DNA of 64,000 nt from Microbacterium yannicii. GTDB lineage: Bacteria > Actinomycetota > Actinomycetes > Actinomycetales > Microbacteriaceae. Position 1 is the first letter of the stretch. Each line of letters opens with the position of its first letter. The DNA is taken from the NCBI RefSeq assembly GCF_024055635.1, contig NZ_JAMXMB010000014.1, forward strand, positions 1 to 64,000, written 5' to 3'. The position numbers and the translations under genes are program-made. Shown here one piece after another: positions 1 through 8,260 of this stretch. A model generated the notes under the pieces. It was given only the letters and a program-made list of their open reading frames with translations. It ran no database searches and was not told the origin of the DNA.

Positions 1-47
1 GCCGACGCGGCCAATAGGCCGCGTCGCTTCGAGCGGGCTGTGCTCAT
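1..47 (-). CDS. N-terminus of a CDS running off the left edge, possibly an exported protein
   Basis: An ATG on the minus strand at 47 is preceded by a good ribosome binding site (AGGAG, 54-58) with a six-base gap. Only 15 codons are visible (MSTARSKRRGLLAAS). The basic stretch followed by the first hydrophobic residues is how Sec or Tat signal peptides begin, so an exported or lipid-anchored protein is likely. Because the nearby TRAP transporter has no adjacent binding protein, this could be its DctP component, but that is only an inference from context. Confidence 0.5.
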   Translation of the reverse strand, partial: MSTARSKRRGLLAAS

Positions 48-364
48 GGGACTCTCCTCTGATGTGCGCACGTCGTCGTGCGGGTTCTGACGTGTCAATC
101 GGTCGCCGGTGCGTGACGTGCCGTCGACGTTCCTCGCGCGGGGCGAGATCCACGTCGACCACGCTGTCACGGTGCGGCCGTGTGGCAGTGCTGACTCTTA
201 CGGACTTCGATCGGCCGGCAAAGCGATGTCCCGTCGAGTGGAACATGGGGTCCGCGGCGCTCGGCGGGGGCTTCACCGCTGAATGGAACGATCCGCGCGC
301 GTCGCCCCATCGTGCCATACGCTCGGGCCGACTCTCGCCCGCGACCACGATGCAGGGAGGCGCC
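48..364. promoter_or_regulatory. Divergent intergenic region with operator-like motifs
   Basis: This 317-base stretch separates the leftward gene at the edge from the rightward oxidoreductase operon and holds no convincing gene; the reading frame of the oxidoreductase stays open through it but without protein-like sequence. Two related decamers are present: GAGTGGAACA (236-245) and GAATGGAACG (281-290). The first is the right half of an imperfect inverted repeat, GATGTCCC (225-232) and GGAACAT (240-246). Similar decamers lie upstream of the TRAP genes and the aldehyde dehydrogenase operon. Confidence 0.45.
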
Positions 365-1507
365 GTGACTGTATCCGGACCTCCGCCGGTGCGCATCGGG
401 GTGGTCGGCGCCGGGTTCATGGGGCGCCAGCACATCGACTTCGTTCGCGCGTCCACCGGAGCCGCGCTGGCGGCGATCGCCGACCCCGCCGTCACCATCA
501 CGGAGGCCGCGTGCCCGACGTATCCGTCGACCGCCAGGATGCTGGATGCCGAGCAGCTCGATGCGGTGATCGTCGCCAACCCGAACGCTCTGCACGTGGA
601 CACGGCGGTCGCGTGCCTCGAGGCCGGGGTCGCGGTGCTGCTGGAGAAGCCGGTCGCGGTCTCGTACGCGCAGTCCCGCCGGCTCGTCGATGCGGTCGAA
701 CGGCTGAACGGGCGGCTGCTGGTGGGGCACCACCGCCGTCACCATCTGGCGGTCGCACGGGCACGCGCCGCGATCGGAGACGGCGAGCTCGGCCAGGTCG
801 TCGCCGTCACCGCCCTCTGGTCGGCCCGCAAGGAGCCCGAGTACTTCATCGACACGCCCTGGCACAGTCAGCCCGGGGCGGGCGTCACCCTCATCAACGC
901 CGTGCACGACCTGGACCTCCTCCGGCACCTGTGCGGGGAGGTCGCCGAGGTGCAGGCGATGCAGAGTTCGCACGCCCGTGGGCTCGAGGTCGAGGACACC
1001 ATCTCGCTGACCCTCAGATTCGAGAACGGCGCCCTGGGGAGCCTTCTCGCCTCCGACGCGGGAGTCTCGCCCTGGGGCTGGGATCAGGCGACCGAGGAGA
1101 CGCCCGCCTTCCCGTTCCTGCCCGACGAGGTCGCCTACCGCATCGTCGGCACACGCGCGGCGCTGTCGGTGCCGAACCTCGCGAGGTACGGCTACGACGC
1201 CTCCGTGCCGCCGGACTGGCACTCGCCGCTCTCGCGCACGTACCTCCCGGTCACGCCGCGCGCGTCGTTCCCCGCCCAGCTCGATCACTTCCTCGAGGTC
1301 GCGCGGGGGACGACGGCGCCCCTCGTCTCGGCGGACGACGCGTCACGCACGCTCGCACTCGTCGAGGCGGCGGCGCTCGCGGCTCGCAGCGGCCGCACGG
1401 TGGATGTCCGGCGCTTCCAGGCCGCTGCGCAGACCGACGTCGCCGCGCACCCCGACGACGCATCGCCCGACCACCCGGCGACGGGAGGACGCGATGGCGG
1501 TGCATGA
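365..1507 (+). CDS. Gfo/Idh/MocA family NAD(P)-dependent oxidoreductase
   Basis: Predicted cytoplasmic dehydrogenase of about 380 residues, oxidising or reducing a hydroxyl/keto group on a sugar or cyclitol-like substrate with NAD(P). The GTG at 365 is chosen because AGGGAGG (354-360) sits four bases upstream and the Rossmann motif (GVVGAGFMG) begins ten residues in; the open frame extends further upstream but is not protein-like. The family motif EKPVA carries the catalytic-type lysine at residue 95, and H181/D185 in NAVHDLDLL match the usual active-site region. It overlaps the next gene by 14 bp, so the two are translationally coupled. The true substrate is unknown; association with TRAP and dehydroquinase-like genes suggests a carbocyclic or sugar acid. 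Confidence 0.88.
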   Translation: MTVSGPPPVRIGVVGAGFMGRQHIDFVRASTGAALAAIADPAVTITEAACPTYPSTARMLDAEQLDAVIVANPNALHVDTAVACLEAGVAVLLEKPVAVSYAQSRRLVDAVERLNGRLLVGHHRRHHLAVARARAAIGDGELGQVVAVTALWSARKEPEYFIDTPWHSQPGAGVTLINAVHDLDLLRHLCGEVAEVQAMQSSHARGLEVEDTISLTLRFENGALGSLLASDAGVSPWGWDQATEETPAFPFLPDEVAYRIVGTRAALSVPNLARYGYDASVPPDWHSPLSRTYLPVTPRASFPAQLDHFLEVARGTTAPLVSADDASRTLALVEAAALAARSGRTVDVRRFQAAAQTDVAAHPDDASPDHPATGGRDGGA

Positions 1508-2855
1508 CGCCCGAACCTTCGACGCGATCGTCGTCGGAGGCGGACTCGCGGGGCTGGCCGCGACCCAGCGGCTGGCCGCCAGCGGGCTGAGCGTCGCCCT
1601 CGTCGAGAAGCGCGACCGCCTCGGCGGCAGCTCGGCGTTGAGCGGGGGGTGGTTCGCGCTGTCGGGCACCGCCGTCCAGCATCGGGCGGGCGTCGCGGAC
1701 GCCGCCGACATCTTCCTCGCCGACATGGTCGCGACCGGCGGCGGCTTCGCCGACACCTCGCTGCTGGATGCGCTCGTCGCCCGTCAAGAGCACGCCATCG
1801 CAGCGATCGACCGCGCGGACGCCTGGACGGAGGAACTCAAGGTCAGCGCCGGCATGACGATCGCGCGCGCCCACCTGATCCGCATCCGGCGTCTGCTGGC
1901 GCACCTCGAGCGTGAGGCGCTCGCCGCAGGTGCCGTCATCCTCCCGGGTCGCCCTGCCGACGAGCTGGTCACCGACGGGGGACGGGTCGCCGGCATCCGA
2001 TCGGGACGTGCTGTCTTCGGCGTCGACGCGGGTGTGGTGCTCACGACCGGCGGCTTCTCGCGCTCCCGCGCGCTCCTGGATCTGTTCGTGCCCGACCAGG
2101 CGGCGGCGATGCCGTACGGCGGCGTGGGCAACACGGGCGACGGACTCCGCATGGCATGGATGCTGGGTGCCGGCCTTGCCGACGTCGGGCACGTCGCAGG
2201 CACCTACGGCCAGCACCCCGACGCGACGGACGACGAGCACGAGCTGCTGACCGCCAACTACCTCGGCGCGATCCTCGTGAACGCCCGCGGCGAGCGGTTC
2301 ACCGACGAGTCGGAGTCGTACAAGGTGCTCGGTACGGCGGTGATGAGCCAGCCGGACGGGATGGCCTTCCAGGTCTTCGACTCCGTCGTGCGGGCGCGTT
2401 CGAGGCCCGGCGTGCCGCTGTCGGACATGGAGCGCATCGAAGCTCTCGGCCACCTGGTGGATGCCCCGACCCTGTCCGAGCTCGGGCGCAAGGTCGGCAT
2501 GCCTCCCGGCGCGCTCGAACGCACGGTGGAGCGCTACAACGACAGCGTCGCCGGTCGGGAGGCCGACCCCTTCGGCCGGACCGGCCTCGTGAACGGCGTC
2601 GGCGGGCTCGAGCCGGTCGAGACCGGGCCGTTCTACGCCTATCCCGCGGTGACGGCCATGACCTCGACCTACGGCGGCCTGAGTGTCGCGACCGACACAT
2701 CGGTGCAACGGATCGACGGCAGCAGGATCGAGCACCTCTTCGCCGCCGGCGAGGTCGTCGGCGGATTCCACGGCGCGTCCTACATGACGGGCACGGCGCT
2801 CACCAAGGCGCTCGTGTTCGGTATCGAGGCGGCCGACCGGATCGCCGCCGCCTGA
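1494..2855 (+). CDS. FAD-dependent dehydrogenase/reductase (FAD_binding_2, fumarate reductase/ketosteroid dehydrogenase-like)
   Basis: Soluble flavoprotein of 453 residues. The N-terminus carries a dinucleotide-binding motif (VVGGGLAGLAA) ending in the acidic VEKRDRLGGSS; the C-terminus has the second FAD contact (AAGEVVGGFHGASYMTG). The internal NARGERFTDE segment is typical of the fumarate reductase/tricarballylate dehydrogenase/3-ketosteroid-dehydrogenase group, which add or remove hydrogens across a C-C bond next to a carbonyl or carboxylate. No haem or Fe-S motif is present. ATG 1494 is preceded by GGGAGG (1483-1488) and lies inside the end of the Gfo/Idh/MocA gene. The substrate cannot be read from sequence; acting with its partner dehydrogenase on a ring ketone is plausible. 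Confidence 0.85.
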   Translation: MAVHDARTFDAIVVGGGLAGLAATQRLAASGLSVALVEKRDRLGGSSALSGGWFALSGTAVQHRAGVADAADIFLADMVATGGGFADTSLLDALVARQEHAIAAIDRADAWTEELKVSAGMTIARAHLIRIRRLLAHLEREALAAGAVILPGRPADELVTDGGRVAGIRSGRAVFGVDAGVVLTTGGFSRSRALLDLFVPDQAAAMPYGGVGNTGDGLRMAWMLGAGLADVGHVAGTYGQHPDATDDEHELLTANYLGAILVNARGERFTDESESYKVLGTAVMSQPDGMAFQVFDSVVRARSRPGVPLSDMERIEALGHLVDAPTLSELGRKVGMPPGALERTVERYNDSVAGREADPFGRTGLVNGVGGLEPVETGPFYAYPAVTAMTSTYGGLSVATDTSVQRIDGSRIEHLFAAGEVVGGFHGASYMTGTALTKALVFGIEAADRIAAA

Positions 2856-2904
2856 CGCGCGCGCCCGCGGGTCGGCTCCCGGCCGGCCGCCGCACGGTCG
2901 AGGG

Positions 2905-3342
2905 TCAGGTGGTCAGCCGGTCGGCGGCGCGGATGGCCAGTTCGTAGCCGTACACGCCCGCGCCCGCGATCACGGTGCGCGCGACCGTCGAGATGATCGA
3001 GTCGCGATGGAGGGCATCACGGGCGTGGATGTTCGTGATGTGCACCTCGACCACCGGGGTGGACAGCATGTGCAGTGCGTCCAGCAGCGGCACCGAGCCG
3101 AAGCTGAAGCCCGCGGGATTGATCACGACCGTGGCCTGCTGGCGGAACGCATCGTGCACCCACTGGACGAGCTCGTGCTCCGCGTTGGACTGCGCGAAGA
3201 AGAGCTCGAAACCGACTTCGCCCGCGACCCGCTCGCAGTCGGCGCGCACGTCGTCCAGGCTCGCGGTCCCGTAGAGCTCCGGTTCGCGCACGCCCAGCAT
3301 GTTGAGGTTCGGGCCGTTCAGCACGAAGAGCTTCCTCGTCAT
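2905..3342 (-). CDS. Type II 3-dehydroquinate dehydratase-like protein with altered active site
   Basis: A 145-residue protein that aligns end to end with type II dehydroquinases (flavodoxin-like dodecamer; trans-dehydration of 3-dehydroquinate to 3-dehydroshikimate). N12, the lid arginine R19, catalytic-base tyrosine Y24, N75, E99, H101 and R108 are all in the expected places. Two usual substrate contacts differ: residue 81, normally His, is Phe (NPAGFSFGS), and residue 112, normally Arg, is His; residue 103 is Thr rather than Ser. It is therefore either a divergent catabolic dehydroquinase or a dehydratase for a related acid. ATG 3342 has AAAGGAG eight bases upstream. It is the last gene of a leftward unit behind dctQ-dctM, separated from dctM by a strong hairpin. 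Confidence 0.8.
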   Translation of the reverse strand: MTRKLFVLNGPNLNMLGVREPELYGTASLDDVRADCERVAGEVGFELFFAQSNAEHELVQWVHDAFRQQATVVINPAGFSFGSVPLLDALHMLSTPVVEVHITNIHARDALHRDSIISTVARTVIAGAGVYGYELAIRAADRLTT

Positions 3343-3365
3343 GGATGACTCCTTTCTCACCCGGG

Positions 3366-3416
3366 CCGTTCCTCCGATGTCCCGGCGCCGCGGGCGCAGG
3401 GACATCGGAGGAACGG
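3366..3416. terminator. 18-bp perfect inverted repeat between dctM and the aroQ-like gene
   Basis: CCGTTCCTCCGATGTCCC (3366-3383) and its exact complement (3399-3416) are separated by 15 bases, immediately after the dctM stop codon. There is no U-run. It could terminate or attenuate transcription into the aroQ-like gene, protect dctM mRNA, or act as an operator, since its inner arms (GATGTCCC/GGGACATC) resemble the inverted repeat at 225-246. Confidence 0.6.
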
Positions 3417-3423
3417 GGGGCTT

Positions 3424-4701
3424 CTACAGACCGATCAGCGTCGGCAGGAACGTGACGATGACGGGGAAGAGCGTCAGCAGCAGCAGGACCGTCCCCAGCG
3501 GGATCAGGAACGGCAGGATGCCGCGGAACAGCTCTCCCATGGGTCGGCGCGTGATCGAGCCGACGACGAACAGCACGGCGCCGACCGGTGGTGTCAGAGA
3601 TCCGATCATCAGGTTGAGGATCATCAGCACGCCCAGCTGCACCGGGTCGATCCCGAACTGGGCGACGATCGGCATGAGGATCGGCACGAGCACCAGGATG
3701 ACCGGCGGCGCCTCGAGCGGGATGCCGAGCAGGATCAGCAGCACGTTCAGCATCAGCAGGAAGACGATCGGGTTGTCGGTGAATCCCGTGAGCCACTCAC
3801 CGAGCGCGCGCGACACCTGCTCGCGGGCGAGCACCTGACCCATGAGGTTCGAGGCCCCGAGGATCAGGAGGATGCCGCCCGCGATGACGACAGTCTCCTT
3901 CGCCGACTTCCAGAACACCCGCCAGGTCAGCGTGCGGTAGATCGCGCCGAGGACCAGCATGTACACCGCCGCGATGCCGGCGCTCTCGGTGGCGGTGAAG
4001 AGTCCGCTGAAGATGCCGCCGAGGATGATCACGGGCAGCAGGGCGGGGCCGATGACGCGCACGGCCGCTTTGCCCAGCATCCCGCCGTTGAACGGTCGAC
4101 TGACCGCGACGTCCGGGTGCCGGCGCACCCAGAAGAAGACGTACAGCGCGAGGCCGACCGCCATGAGCATCGCCGGGATGATCGATCCCGCGAACAGCGC
4201 CCCCGTCGAGATCGACGCCGTCGCCGCGAACAGCACCGCGGGGATGCTCGGCGGCATGACCGTGCTCATCAGCGAACCCGACGCCGTCAGGCCGGCGGAG
4301 AAGCCGTAGGGATAGCCCGCCTTGAGCATCTGGGGGATCTGCACCTTGCTGGTCGACGCGGCATCCGCCAGGGCGGAGCCACTGATCCACGAGAAGCCGA
4401 TCGCGGTGCCGAGGTTGACGTAGGCGAGGTTGCCGGGCAGCCGTGGGAGGAGCGCCCGTGCCAGGTCGTACAGGCGCGTTGCGATGCCGAGGTTGTTGGC
4501 GATCGTGCCGACGAAGATGAACAGCGGCACGGCGAGCAGCGGGAAGCTGTTGATGCCGTTGACGATCGACGAGATCGCGTACCCCGCCGACAGGTTGTGG
4601 CTGTAGAAGTAGAGCATGCTCGACGCGATCATCGCGAAGGCGACGGGCACCCGCAGCAGCAGGAAGACGACGAACAGCAGGATGTAGAGCCAGAGGTCCA
4701 C
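3424..4701 (-). CDS. dctM: TRAP transporter large permease subunit (DctM family)
   Basis: A 425-residue integral membrane protein with about a dozen hydrophobic segments and the long hydrophobic layout of DctM/SiaM, the substrate-translocating subunit of TRAP transporters, which import organic acids using a sodium gradient and a soluble binding protein. Family-typical stretches include GSALADAASTSKV and STVMPPSIPAV. The start is GTG at 4701, two bases after the dctQ stop, so translation is coupled. No dctP gene is adjacent, which is unusual; the gene cut by the left edge could supply it. Context with dehydrogenases and a dehydroquinase-like protein points to uptake of a hydroxylated or cyclic carboxylate. 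Confidence 0.9.
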   Translation of the reverse strand: MDLWLYILLFVVFLLLRVPVAFAMIASSMLYFYSHNLSAGYAISSIVNGINSFPLLAVPLFIFVGTIANNLGIATRLYDLARALLPRLPGNLAYVNLGTAIGFSWISGSALADAASTSKVQIPQMLKAGYPYGFSAGLTASGSLMSTVMPPSIPAVLFAATASISTGALFAGSIIPAMLMAVGLALYVFFWVRRHPDVAVSRPFNGGMLGKAAVRVIGPALLPVIILGGIFSGLFTATESAGIAAVYMLVLGAIYRTLTWRVFWKSAKETVVIAGGILLILGASNLMGQVLAREQVSRALGEWLTGFTDNPIVFLLMLNVLLILLGIPLEAPPVILVLVPILMPIVAQFGIDPVQLGVLMILNLMIGSLTPPVGAVLFVVGSITRRPMGELFRGILPFLIPLGTVLLLLTLFPVIVTFLPTLIGL

Positions 4702-4703
4702 GC

Positions 4704-5360
4704 TCAGCCCTCCATCTCACCGATGTCGAGCTTGCGCTCGGGGCGGTTCGCGTAGGGGATCTTGAACGACGAGTGGATCGCGGCGGACACGAAGCCGACG
4801 AGCGCGAAGATGTAGAGGACGCCGACCGGCACGTGCATGGCGGCGCTGAGCCGGCCCCATTCGGTCTCGATCTTGACCCACGCCTCGTAGGCGAGGGCGA
4901 GGCTGGTGGCGACCATGATGACGGCGGAGATGACCCGCAGGGCGACGAAGAGCCGGGTGCCGGCGAGCATCTCGTCGAACATCTCCAACACGATGTGCCC
5001 GTTGCGTCCGACGAGGTAGCCGGTCGTGATGAACGTCATCGCGATCATCGAGAGCAGTGCCAGCTCTCCGGCGCCCACCCAGCTGATGGCGGGGAAGTAC
5101 CGGCCGAGCACCTGGTACATGACGCCGAAGATGATGCCGGCGAACAGCGCGACCCCGATCGTGATCTCGATGCCCGAGAGGATGCGGATGAACACGGGGT
5201 CGGGCGGGACGCCCTGGTTGAGCTTGGGCGTCGTGTAGAAGGTGTTCGTGTGCGGGTAGATCGACTCGCCCACCCCCGGCTCGTGCGCCGCGTCCGCTGC
5301 CGCCTCGGACTCGGTGCCGCGAACCTCTTCGGGTTCCGCCCCGGGGTCCTTGTCGGTCAT
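4704..5360 (-). CDS. dctQ: TRAP transporter small permease subunit (DctQ family)
   Basis: A 218-residue protein with a hydrophilic, acidic N-terminal tail of about 65 residues followed by four hydrophobic segments (roughly residues 70-95, 105-125, 140-160 and 175-200), the layout of DctQ, the small membrane subunit that pairs with DctM. The Gly-Glu-Leu and Gly-Arg-Asn-Gly-His segments between helices resemble other DctQ proteins. The N-terminal extension is longer than in most family members. It is the first gene of the leftward TRAP unit; the GAATGGGACA motif lies 130 bases upstream of the ATG at 5360. Confidence 0.88.
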   Translation of the reverse strand: MTDKDPGAEPEEVRGTESEAAADAAHEPGVGESIYPHTNTFYTTPKLNQGVPPDPVFIRILSGIEITIGVALFAGIIFGVMYQVLGRYFPAISWVGAGELALLSMIAMTFITTGYLVGRNGHIVLEMFDEMLAGTRLFVALRVISAVIMVATSLALAYEAWVKIETEWGRLSAAMHVPVGVLYIFALVGFVSAAIHSSFKIPYANRPERKLDIGEMEG

Positions 5361-5489
5361 GGCGTCACCGCCGCGGTCTCAGGATGCATTGCCAACCTCT
5401 CTGTAGGTGCCGGGCCCGGCATGCGCGCGCGCATCGCCGTCCCTGTGACTCTGGTCTGCGGGCGGGGGTGCGCAAAGAAGAGTTTCGCC

Positions 5490-5499
5490 GAATGGGACA
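5490..5499 (+). promoter_or_regulatory. Operator-like decamer upstream of the TRAP genes
   Basis: GAATGGGACA matches the decamers at 236-245, 281-290, 8424-8433 and 8486-8495. It lies between the dctQ start and the terminator of the quinoprotein gene, where a regulator of the TRAP operon could bind. Role inferred from recurrence only. Confidence 0.35.
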
Positions 5500-5511
5500 C
5501 CGGCCGCACGC

Positions 5512-5551
5512 ACCGATCCGCCCCCGTCGCAGGCGACGGAGGCGGATCGGT
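5512..5551 (-). terminator. Terminator hairpin downstream of the PQQ dehydrogenase gene
   Basis: ACCGATCCGCC and GGCGGATCGGT form an 11-bp outer stem with an inner CGTCGC/GCGACG stem, starting 15 bases after the stop codon of the leftward PQQ dehydrogenase gene. The long GC-rich hairpin without a clear U-run is usual for terminators in this group. Confidence 0.7.
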
Positions 5552-5566
5552 GTTCGGTGGGAACGG

Positions 5567-8260
5567 CTACTTGACGACAGGCACCGTCGCCGTCGAGGAG
5601 AGCTGCTCCTGCACCCCCGCGGGGTTGAGGACGTTGATCCGCAGGGTCAGCGCCGCCTCTCCGGCCGGCACGTTGTTGTCGACGTCGTCGGCGTCGAACC
5701 GGACGATGACCCGGTTCTTGTTCGCCGTCACTTTCGACGCGACGATCGGTGTCGACGACAGCGGCGTGATGAGCACGGCGCCGCTGTCATAGGTGTACCC
5801 GGCCGGCAGCTCGAAGTGCGCCGAGACCTTGCCGTCCACGCCGGTGAACAGCCCCGTCTCGGAGCCGAGCTGCAGTGTGCCCGGTGTGAACTTCAGCGCA
5901 CCCGGCTGATCCTGCGGCACGAGATACACCTCGATCTTGCCGGTCGGCCGCGGATCGGTGCAGTCGTTGAAGAAGTACTCACCGGCACGGTCGAACGTGT
6001 GCTGGTAGGTCTCTCCGGGCTGCAGCTTGACGTTGAACTCGCCCTCGAAGAACTGCGTCGCGCAGTGCGCCTTCGTGTTCGGGAAGTTCGGGAACGTCTC
6101 GGCTCCCGGGTTGCGGAACGTCACCGTCGTGCCCACCGGCACCCGCAGGTGCGTCGGCTGCATGCCGTTCTGCGACACGCTGTCGCGGGAGGCGGCGTCG
6201 TCGGCCGTGCGGCTCGACCGTGCGAGCAGCACGGTGTTGCCGACCGTCGAGCCTTCGACCGCGGCACCGCCTACCGGGCGACGGATCGTCAGGGGCGCCG
6301 TCGCCGGCCCTTCCTGGCTGCCCGACTCGGTCGTGTAGTCACCGCCGAGCTTGAACGACCACAGCGAGTCGCCCTGGGTCACGGATCCGCCGTACGGGTT
6401 CGTCGATCCGGCCGCGATCACGGCGACGTACTGCTCGCCGTCGACCTCGTAGGTGACCGGCGCCCCCGAGATGCCGGAGCCCGTCTGGAACTCCCACAGC
6501 ACGTCGCCCGTGGCCGCGTCCATCGCCAGCACCCGGCCGTCGATCTGGCCGACGAACAGCAGATCGGATGCCGTGGTCAGGGGTCCCTGGCCGTGCGACA
6601 TGTCAGTGCCCAGGTGGTTGCGCCACGCGACCTCACCGGTCGACGCGTCGTACGCCAGGATGCCGCCCGTCTGGTACTGACCGATGGCACGCAGGCCGTT
6701 GGCGGCTGCGCCGTCGTAGTGGGCGACCGGGTTCGTGCCGTACGGGAAGTACACCAGGTTCGTGCTCTGGCTGTACGAGTTGTTCGACCAGTCGCCGCCG
6801 CCGTTCTGGCTCGTCGTCGACAGGATCGGCGCCTCGAACTGCGGGTCGTAGAGGCATCCCTCGCGATGGCCCGACGAGCCCGCCGGGTAGGTGAGGAACG
6901 GCTCGTCGACCGAGACGTAGCTGTCCGGGTTGAACACGAGGTTGCCGTCGGCATCCGCCTGATACCCGTTGTAGTTCGGCACGCCGCGCCAGGGGTTCCC
7001 CGGGATGTTGTCGGCGCTGAGCTTCTCCCACTCGACGCAGTCCGGCAGGAGCCGCGTCTCGGGCATGGGCTGGGTCGCCGCGTTGTGCTGGCGCGAGTCC
7101 GTGATCACGGGCTGCTCGGTCACAGGAAGCACGGGCTTGCCGTTGGTGCGGTCGATCACGAACTGGTGACCCGACTTGCTGCCGTAGAAGGCGACCTTGC
7201 GCTCCTCGCCGTCGACCGTGATGTCGGCGAGTGTCGGAGGGTGCACGTTGTCCATGTCCCACACGTCGTGGTGGATGGACTGGTAGTGCCACTTGAACGC
7301 GCCGGTCCTGGCGTCGACGGCGACCATCGTGTCGGAGAACAGATTGTCGCCCGGACGCCCGGAGGCGTTCTGCGACGACGTGCAGCTGCGCGCGTTGCCG
7401 AAGGTCATGATGTACGTGCCGAGTTCGGTGTCGACGGCGCCGTGCATCCAGGAGGTCGCACCCCCCTCTTCCGCGCAGTCCGTGCCGTCGGCCTGTACCG
7501 GGCCCCACGTCGCCGACGCGTCGAACGTCACGCCGTCCAGGCCGGTGAACAACTGGCCGCGCTTCGGCCCACCGAAGAAGTGCCAGAGGTAGTGCCCGTC
7601 GCTCGCGTCCAGCGCGACGACCGCGCCGCGATCGCCGTCCGCTGCGTGGGCGTAGACGACTCCGTCGTAGTACACGGTCGCGACCTTGCCGACGCGGCCG
7701 AGGTCTTCGCCGTTCGCTCCGGTGGGCTGCACCGCCCACACCTCCGCGCCGGTCGCCTGGTCGAGGGCGACCACGCGGTTGCCTCCGGCCAGTGTGAAGA
7801 TCTTGCCGTCGCCCGCCGAGACGCCCCGGCGAGTGGTCGACGTTCCGTAGGCGGGCTTGTCCCACTTCCAGATGGCGTCTCCCGTCACGCCGTCGACGGC
7901 GATGACGCCACCGCTGGGCGTGTCGACGTAGATGACGCCTTCGACGACGATCGGCGTGGTCTGCTGGCCGACGTTGGCCGACGCGGGCGCGACGGCCGAG
8001 AGGTGCGTCCGCCAGGTCGGGGCAAGCTCGTCGAGGTTCTCGCGCGTGATCTGCGTGAGACCCGAGTAGTGCTGGTTGCCCAGATTGCCGCCGACCGTGG
8101 GCATGTCGGCGCCGGTCGGCTCGAGTCCGCTGAGTCCGGCCGGTGGGGCCGGGTCGGCGGGTCTGGTCATTCCGTAGGCGGGTGAGGCGGCGATGGCGAG
8201 CACGGCCACCAGCGCGCCGATCCCCGCCGTTCCCAACCTCATGGTCAGTCGTTTGCGCAT
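5567..8260 (-). CDS. Secreted PQQ-dependent dehydrogenase (glucose/quinate dehydrogenase-like) with C-terminal cupredoxin-like domain
   Basis: An 897-residue exported quinoprotein. Residues 1-30 are a signal peptide ending SPAYG. The centre is an eight-bladed PQQ propeller with repeated tryptophan-docking motifs (GxxxWxW-type). The motif HHDVWDMD (D335, D337) followed by PTLADI closely resembles membrane glucose dehydrogenase and the related quinate/shikimate dehydrogenases, but the five-helix membrane domain of those enzymes is missing. Residues about 660-790 resemble a cupredoxin, with H732 and C767 but no His/Met after the cysteine, so a type 1 copper site looks incomplete. It would oxidise an alcohol outside the cell, passing electrons to an unseen acceptor. 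No PQQ synthesis genes are in the window. ATG 8260 has AAGGAG upstream. Confidence 0.85.
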   Translation of the reverse strand: MRKRLTMRLGTAGIGALVAVLAIAASPAYGMTRPADPAPPAGLSGLEPTGADMPTVGGNLGNQHYSGLTQITRENLDELAPTWRTHLSAVAPASANVGQQTTPIVVEGVIYVDTPSGGVIAVDGVTGDAIWKWDKPAYGTSTTRRGVSAGDGKIFTLAGGNRVVALDQATGAEVWAVQPTGANGEDLGRVGKVATVYYDGVVYAHAADGDRGAVVALDASDGHYLWHFFGGPKRGQLFTGLDGVTFDASATWGPVQADGTDCAEEGGATSWMHGAVDTELGTYIMTFGNARSCTSSQNASGRPGDNLFSDTMVAVDARTGAFKWHYQSIHHDVWDMDNVHPPTLADITVDGEERKVAFYGSKSGHQFVIDRTNGKPVLPVTEQPVITDSRQHNAATQPMPETRLLPDCVEWEKLSADNIPGNPWRGVPNYNGYQADADGNLVFNPDSYVSVDEPFLTYPAGSSGHREGCLYDPQFEAPILSTTSQNGGGDWSNNSYSQSTNLVYFPYGTNPVAHYDGAAANGLRAIGQYQTGGILAYDASTGEVAWRNHLGTDMSHGQGPLTTASDLLFVGQIDGRVLAMDAATGDVLWEFQTGSGISGAPVTYEVDGEQYVAVIAAGSTNPYGGSVTQGDSLWSFKLGGDYTTESGSQEGPATAPLTIRRPVGGAAVEGSTVGNTVLLARSSRTADDAASRDSVSQNGMQPTHLRVPVGTTVTFRNPGAETFPNFPNTKAHCATQFFEGEFNVKLQPGETYQHTFDRAGEYFFNDCTDPRPTGKIEVYLVPQDQPGALKFTPGTLQLGSETGLFTGVDGKVSAHFELPAGYTYDSGAVLITPLSSTPIVASKVTANKNRVIVRFDADDVDNNVPAGEAALTLRINVLNPAGVQEQLSSTATVPVVK

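Noticed and set aside
62-364. Longer N-terminal version of the Gfo/Idh/MocA protein
   Set aside because: The extension is Arg/Ser-rich without protein-like character, while the GTG at 365 has a strong ribosome binding site right before the Rossmann motif.
7250-7258. WDMD in the PQQ dehydrogenase as a lanthanide-binding signature
   Set aside because: An Asp two residues after the catalytic Asp marks lanthanide-type methanol dehydrogenases, but the same WDMD pattern occurs in Ca/Mg-dependent glucose-type dehydrogenases, to which this sequence is closer. It is not diagnostic.
5384-8185. Very long open frame on the plus strand opposite the PQQ dehydrogenase
   Set aside because: It is Arg/Val-rich shadow sequence caused by high GC content; the minus-strand frame has a signal peptide, domains and motifs.
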